Shown here: positions 19,334-23,460 of the stretch, piece after piece | Numbering within the stretch: position 1 is the first letter of the stretch | How the letters are laid out: the number at the start of each line of letters is the position of its first letter | From: Azolla pinnata | Lineage: Eukaryota > Streptophyta > Polypodiopsida > Salviniales > Salviniaceae | Reading direction: 5' to 3' | Assembly (NCBI GenBank): GCA_037176905.1 | Contig: JBBBWG010009036.1 | Span: 1 to 23,460, forward strand | Length of the DNA stretch: 23,460 bases | Program-made: the position numbers and the translations under genes | The notes under the pieces: model-generated | The model's input: the letters and a program-made list of their open reading frames with translations, nothing else | Told to the model about the DNA's origin: nothing | The model's database searches: none

Positions 19334-19860
19334 TGCTCAATAGTTTACGCAACTAACAGGTCATATGAAATAAAGATTTTGTGGTGAAGGGTCACTAACG
19401 ATATCCCCAAGGTTGATTGTGTTAGAAATGAAAGCTTGATAGGAAATCAACGCTAGAGTAAAACTCCACGTAGGTGAACGGCGAAATCAAACTATTAATC
19501 AGAAGTATGTACTAGTAGCAATAGTGCTTAAGAGACTTAATCACAAGAGACAGAGAGTGTGATAGCATTGAATAGGCAAAGTAGTTACCACTCTTAAGTG
19601 CTCAATGTTTACGCAACTAACAAGTCATATGAAATAAAGATTTTGTGGTGAAGGGTCACTAACGATATCCCCAAGGTTGATTGTGTTAGAAATGAGAGCT
19701 TGATAGGAAATCAACGCTAGAGTAAAACTCCACGTAGGTGAAGGACGAAATCAAACTATTAATCAGAAGTATGTATTAGTAGAAATGGTACTTAAGAGAC
19801 ATAATCACGAGAGATAGAGAGTGGGATAGAACTGAATAGGCAAAGTAGTTACCACTCTTA
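19334..19860. repeat. 264-bp tandem duplication
   Basis: 19334-19598 is repeated at 19599-19860. Shared landmarks include GTTTACGCAACTAACA (19343 and 19607), AACGATATCCCCAAGG, AAACTCCACGTAGGTGAA and GCAAAGTAGTTACCACTCTTA. Only scattered substitutions separate the copies, so the duplication is fairly young. No coding frame is evident in it. Confidence 0.93.
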
Positions 19861-19886
19861 TTCCTCAACTCTTCATGAGAGTGGAC

Positions 19887-20190
19887 TTACATACAAGTAT
19901 GTGGTCCTCGCGTGATTGCCACATGTGCGTGCAAAACTTGCGAATTGGATTCAACATATGATGGTATCTGAATTGGTACCAAATTTTCAAAAATATTGGA
20001 TTCAACATCTGATGACATCTGAAATTCTCCTTGTGAAAATGACATATTTTCCATAAAAGCCACATCTCTACTAATGATTACTTTCTTAGATTTGGGATCA
20101 TAACATCTATACCCTTTGCTTTTTGAACTATAGTTGATGAAAATACATCTAATAGCTTTATCTGTCAAGGTCAAGCGGATAAAATAAGAA
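19887..20190 (-). pseudogene. Ty1/copia integrase C-terminal fragment
   Basis: The - strand frame reads DKAIRCIFINYSSKSKGYRC, then YDPKSKKVIISRDVAFME. This matches the copia integrase tail pattern (KAxxCxFLGYSxxxKGYRxYDPxxxKxxxSRDVxFxE). It continues open as low-complexity linker to about 19887. Neither the integrase core nor RT is present next to it. It belongs to a different copia family from the elements at 145-2034 and 20229 onward, judging by the sequence of the shared integrase tail. Confidence 0.85.
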
Positions 20191-20228
20191 TATTGTATGG
20201 GTCAAGCTAATAGAATAAGAAGAGAAAC

Positions 20229-20562
20229 TGTCGAATACGGGCATCTAATGGTCGTGTTCACATTGTTCATAAGTGGACGGGCCATATTTATAATATGCCG
20301 GAATGACGTGAGCCCTAGCCTGGGGGGTATAAATATAATCGTCCAAAGTTGGTTGCTCCAACTTCAGTTAATGGTAGTTCCATTTTGTGCCAGTCTCTCT
20401 CTCCTACTCTCTCGTGTCTTTGGCCGCCACCTCTGACTGCTTCAGATCTGAAGCCTCCTCCTTCAGATCTGATCTTCTCTCAACACCAACCCACTTCTCG
20501 ACGCCTCCACCATACTGTTGGGAGCCAGCGCTTGTTCCGCCTGACGTCCTTCGTCCCCAACA
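20229..20562 (+). repeat. 5' LTR of + strand copia element (same family as 1710-2034)
   Basis: The LTR starts TGTCGAATACGGGCATCTAA and ends CGTCCCCAACA. It is homologous along its length to the reverse complement of 1710-2034. It carries GGTATAAATATAATC (TATA-like, near 20327-20341) and a CT-rich leader. It contains an extra duplicated CTTCAGATCTGA segment (near 20440-20470) that the other copy lacks. Confidence 0.9.
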
Positions 20563-21060
20563 TTTGGTATCAGAGTGCGGTTCATCAGCTGCAGGCTGTC
20601 ATTTGCTGCTGTTGACTTCCTGCTGTATTCTGCTTCGTGTGGACGTCAAGAACGTGTGGTATAGAGAAGATTCGACACAGTTACGACCATCCGTAACTTT
20701 CGACCGGCGTGCAAAGACTTTGTATACTGAAAGTTTACGACGACGTCTTCTACCGCATGACACACCATTGTGTTCGTCTCGACGTCAGGGAGAGAACAAG
20801 AGTGACGGAACTGATTTTGGAGTAACCCATAGGGAGTTACGACTGTTTTTCCGCAACCTGCAGAAAAACGTTTTATCGCGGTCTAGCTCGTGCAGTGTAC
20901 GACTAGATCACGATTTCGACAGTCGTACTCTCTTCGACAGTGCTTCGCACACACTTCGGGCAGAGCCGGTGACTTATGTCCACTCCGTGTAGAAGTACTT
21001 TGGCCGACATCCGTTTCAGAAGAGTCTTTACGAGTCGTCGTGGTCGCCAAAAGAGTGTTA
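20563..21060 (+). mobile_element. internal leader of + strand copia element
   Basis: 20577-20848 is homologous to the reverse complement of about 1430-1695 of the - strand element. After GGGAGTTACGAC the two copies diverge: the - copy runs into GAG-pre-integrase, while this copy runs into sequence I cannot identify. No integrase, RT or 3' LTR of this family follows, so the copy is truncated or rearranged. Confidence 0.75.
20565..20576 (+). other. primer-binding site (tRNA-Met type)
   Basis: TGGTATCAGAGT follows the LTR end after the two-base spacer TT. It matches the common plant copia primer-binding site at eleven of twelve positions. Confidence 0.9.
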
Positions 21061-21509
21061 GCCCTTCTGAAGAAAGACTAAGACTTGTCGTGGGGTAATA
21101 CGAATGGGTACTCTGTGGTTCAATTATGATCCACCGTTTATACGATTAGCTTACGAATATCCGATTATTCGGAGAACCTCCGTTTCTACGTAAGCCCCGG
21201 AATTCCGATTACAACGATCTTCCGATTATTCGTAGCTTCGACTCCAACAGATAGACGGATAAAGAGATATATAAGATGACGCAAAGCTCTTCTAGTATTC
21301 ACAATACTCGGACTTTTTACAATGCAGACCCCATGGTCTTATATACAAGCTTGATATCCTTTCGGATCAGCAAGTTCCTATGTACATACGTCGGTTCGGA
21401 TCAGAGACGCAACTCTCCATTTTTCCAAATATCTGATTTTCCAACGGTCTTATTTTCCGTAATATTACGAATTTACCACTTCGTTGTAATTTCGTAATAT
21501 CGGCCAACA
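21061..21509 (-). repeat. possible LTR in - orientation
   Basis: The reverse complement starts TGTTGGCCGATATTACG (from 21509). It has TATATAAG (near 21338-21346) about 165 bp in, followed by transcribed-leader-like sequence. This is LTR-like, but the inner end, a primer-binding site and a target duplication were not identified. Confidence 0.3.
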
Positions 21510-21579
21510 CACTTGTATATTGAAGCCTACATGCAAATTTATCTATATAGCCATGCAAACATGCATATTCACCTATAAT

Positions 21580-21990
21580 GTACATGTTTGCTTCATATTT
21601 GCTTGTATATGATTACATACATATATATACCCCTAAGTATTAGTATATTTATGTATATATATACATGTATATTTAGATGTAGACAAATATATTGTTGTAT
21701 ATATGGATAGATAATTGGATATTAATCATTTTATATCGAATTTAGTAAATATTTTACATCATTGTATGTTGGATTGATTGGGCAGACCACTTGCTTGTTT
21801 CAAGTAAGGTTATGGGTTCAAATCTTGCTTGGGACACAATTTTGCAATATGGTCGCGGCAAATTTCCAGCAAATATGCAGCAAACACGCGGCAAAATTGT
21901 ATGTTTATTGCATATTTTGCCGCATATTTGCTGGAAAATTGCCGCGAGTTTGCTACAACTTAGCCGTGTTTTATGCTGCGATTTTACTGC
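21580..21990. repeat. first copy of GCGGCAAA-type repeat with foldback
   Basis: An AT-rich, TATGTATA-like segment (from ACATGTTTGCTTCATATTTG) leads to a tRNA B-box-like GGTTCAAATC at 21815-21824. A region of CGCGGCAAA motifs follows. Arms at 21853-21884 and 21917-21947 are near-perfect inverted copies and would form a hairpin. The same order of segments recurs at 22738-23337. Confidence 0.72.
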
Positions 21991-22152
21991 AATATAGCTG
22001 AAAATTAACGTATATTAGTATGCATTCACTTGTATATGCATATATGCATGCATATTCGTCTAATTAATATTTATATTTTAATGCAATATATTCACTTATA
22101 TTTGCACATTTGCATATTCGTCTAATTAATATTTATATTTGCACATTTGCAG

Positions 22153-22453
22153 GCTGCTCTATGTAACGCGGGTGCCATCGAGTATGTGGTGCGATCGCTT
22201 GCTCGGGACGCAAGCGAGGCGAGGCATGCAGTGAGCTTGCTTATGGAGCTCTCTAAAGAGGAGCTCTCGCGGGAAAGGATTTCCAAAGTCCAGGGGTGCA
22301 TTCTGCTGCTCGTCACTATCATGAACAGCGAGGCTGTACCCTCGGCGGCGAATGCGAAGGAGATCTTGGAATTGCTAGCAAACGGTGATGATAACGTCGT
22401 GCTCATGGCAAACGCCAACTACTTCAAGCCGCTTGTGAAATCTCTCGACGAAG
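22153..22453 (+). CDS. single exon of a SAUL1/PUB44-type U-box ARM-repeat E3 ligase
   Basis: A 301-nt exon lies between an acceptor (ATTTGCAG at 22152) and a donor (GACGAAG|GTTCGT at 22453/22454). It encodes 100 uninterrupted residues starting AALCNAGAIEYVVRSLARDA, with SEARHAVSLLMELSKEE, KVQGCILLLVTIMNSEA and ANYFKPLVKSL. These match the ARM-repeat part of plant U-box proteins of the PUB43/PUB44 (SAUL1) group, which ubiquitinate partners in senescence and immunity. It is GC-richer than its surroundings and has no stop or frameshift. No U-box exon appears upstream and no further ARM exon in the 1 kb downstream. It lies between two direct copies of a transposon-like repeat. It is either a middle exon of a gene with long repeat-filled introns or a captured fragment. 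Confidence 0.75.
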
Positions 22454-22737
22454 GTTCGTTAAAACTCCCACGTCTTGCTGTTTAGCTCAATCGTATCGTT
22501 TGTTGGTTCGCTTTTAAACGATCGGTACTGGTTTACGCGCTCCGAAATCAGGCCATATCGATTATTCATCCAATTTAGAGAGGTATCTAATTTCGGAATA
22601 ACGATGCGCCGTTGCCATGAGCATGAAGGAAACCGGATTACGGTGGGGGTTGCAATCTATGAAAAATTTTGCTATGCAGAGATCTTTGTGGTATATGCAA
22701 AGACAAAGCGTCGGATGTATGCAAAAAATGTTTGGCA

Positions 22738-23337
22738 TGCACATGTTTGATTCATATTCACTTTTATATGCATACATACATACGTACAAATATTCGTATA
22801 TTCATGTATATCTACATGTGTATGTAGATTTGTATGTATATTTAGATGTATTTATACATATTGATTTGTATATGAATAGATATATGATTTCAAACATTGT
22901 ATATAATAATGATAAATATATATTTAAATGTAATTATTTTACATAAGTGTCTATTAGCTGAATTGACTAGATAACTTGATTGTGTGAAATGAGGTCATTG
23001 GTTCAAATCTTGCTTGTGACAAAGTGTCAAAATTTTGCAGCAAACTCGCGGTAAATTGCCCGTCAAATTCTGTAGCTATCAACGCGGATATGGTCGCGGC
23101 AAACACGCGGCATAATTTTTGAAAAGAGACGCGGCAAAGTCGTGGAAATACCCGTCAAATTCTGTAGCTATCAACGTGGATATGGTCGCGGCAAACACCC
23201 GGCATAATTTTTTAAAAGAGTCGCGGCAAAGTCGCGGCAAATTTGACGCGATTCTGAAAAAAATTTGCCGCGACCTAGCCGCGTCGCGACTAGGTCGCGA
23301 CAAACTGTCGCGGCAAACAGCCCAATACCTTGTAGTG
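22738..23337 (-). mobile_element. CACTA-like transposon end with subterminal repeats
   Basis: On the - strand the element begins CACTACAAGGTATTGGGCTG (23337 leftward). CACTACAA is the classic start of En/Spm (CACTA) transposons. Dense subterminal motifs (GCCGCGAC, TTTGCCGCG) in both orientations follow, as in that superfamily. A 92-bp unit is duplicated at 23061-23152 and 23153-23244. Further in are a GGTTCAAATC box (23000-23009) and AT-rich sequence shared with 21580-21990. The base triplet ATT at 23338-23340 would be one copy of a 3-bp target duplication. No transposase was seen, and the opposite terminus was not found in the window. Confidence 0.62.
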
Positions 23338-23340
23338 ATT

Positions 23341-23460
23341 CTTGATGAATCTTTTTCCTACTAGGAATTCACTTAGCCTGTTATACCACATTCTACCAGA
23401 TTGTTTTAACCCATATAATGATCTTTGCAATTTAACACTATATATGTTGCGTTTTGTTTC
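23341..23460 (-). pseudogene. Ty1/copia reverse transcriptase fragment, cut by the CACTA-like end
   Basis: The - strand frame reads VKLQRSLYGLKQSGRMWYNR, then LSEFLVGKRFIK, which is the conserved copia RT segment with LYGLKQ. The frame is open to the window end. Homology stops where the CACTACAAGG terminus begins, consistent with insertion into the RT gene. Confidence 0.88.

Noticed and set aside
20387..20992. Open frame of 201 codons across the + strand LTR and leader
   Set aside because: It runs through the LTR, primer-binding site and leader. The homologous stretch in the other copy does not keep it as a protein, so it is chance.

Overview
The window looks like nuclear DNA of a land plant. 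It holds two intron-containing plant genes of recognisable families, on the + strand, in AT-rich sequence full of decayed LTR retrotransposons. The species cannot be named from the sequence. The nearest gene families are plant-specific: an XPG nuclease of the UVH3 type, a VEL/VIN3-like PHD protein, and a SAUL1-type U-box protein exon.

Layout. 1-2034: a Ty1/copia element on the - strand, truncated by the window edge and carrying nonsense codons. Its 5' LTR is 1710-2034. 2041 to about 3240: the 3' end of an older + strand copia element (decayed RNase H, purine tract, LTR), apparently interrupted by the first element. About 3660-4200: a decayed - strand Ty3/gypsy chromovirus integrase tail with a chromodomain. 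4988-5352: a diverged tandem repeat of about 180 bp. 5820-12913: a complete XPG/UVH3 DNA-repair endonuclease gene in about 14 exons. 13549-13735: a minisatellite of about 43 bp. 14330-18283: a VIN3-like (PHD, FNIII, VEL domain) Polycomb accessory gene. Two of its introns are built of tandem repeats that copy splice acceptors. 18690-20190: LTR-like and copia integrase remnants with a 264-bp tandem duplication. 20229 to about 21060: a second member of the first copia family, in the opposite orientation. 21500-23337: repeats ending in a CACTA-type terminus that surround a single intact exon of a U-box/ARM ubiquitin ligase. 23341-23460: a copia reverse transcriptase fragment, apparently split by the CACTA-type element.

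The two intact genes are not an operon and have unrelated core jobs: nucleotide excision repair and chromatin silencing. I see no clear new multi-gene system. The most notable observations are: (1) recurrent tandem duplication of intron/acceptor units in the VIN3-like gene, including an in-phase 33-nt candidate cassette exon; (2) a probable GC-AG first intron in that gene; (3) an 18-kb gene block bracketed by inverted copies of one copia family; and (4) a U-box exon caught between copies of a CACTA-like repeat, possibly a captured gene fragment.
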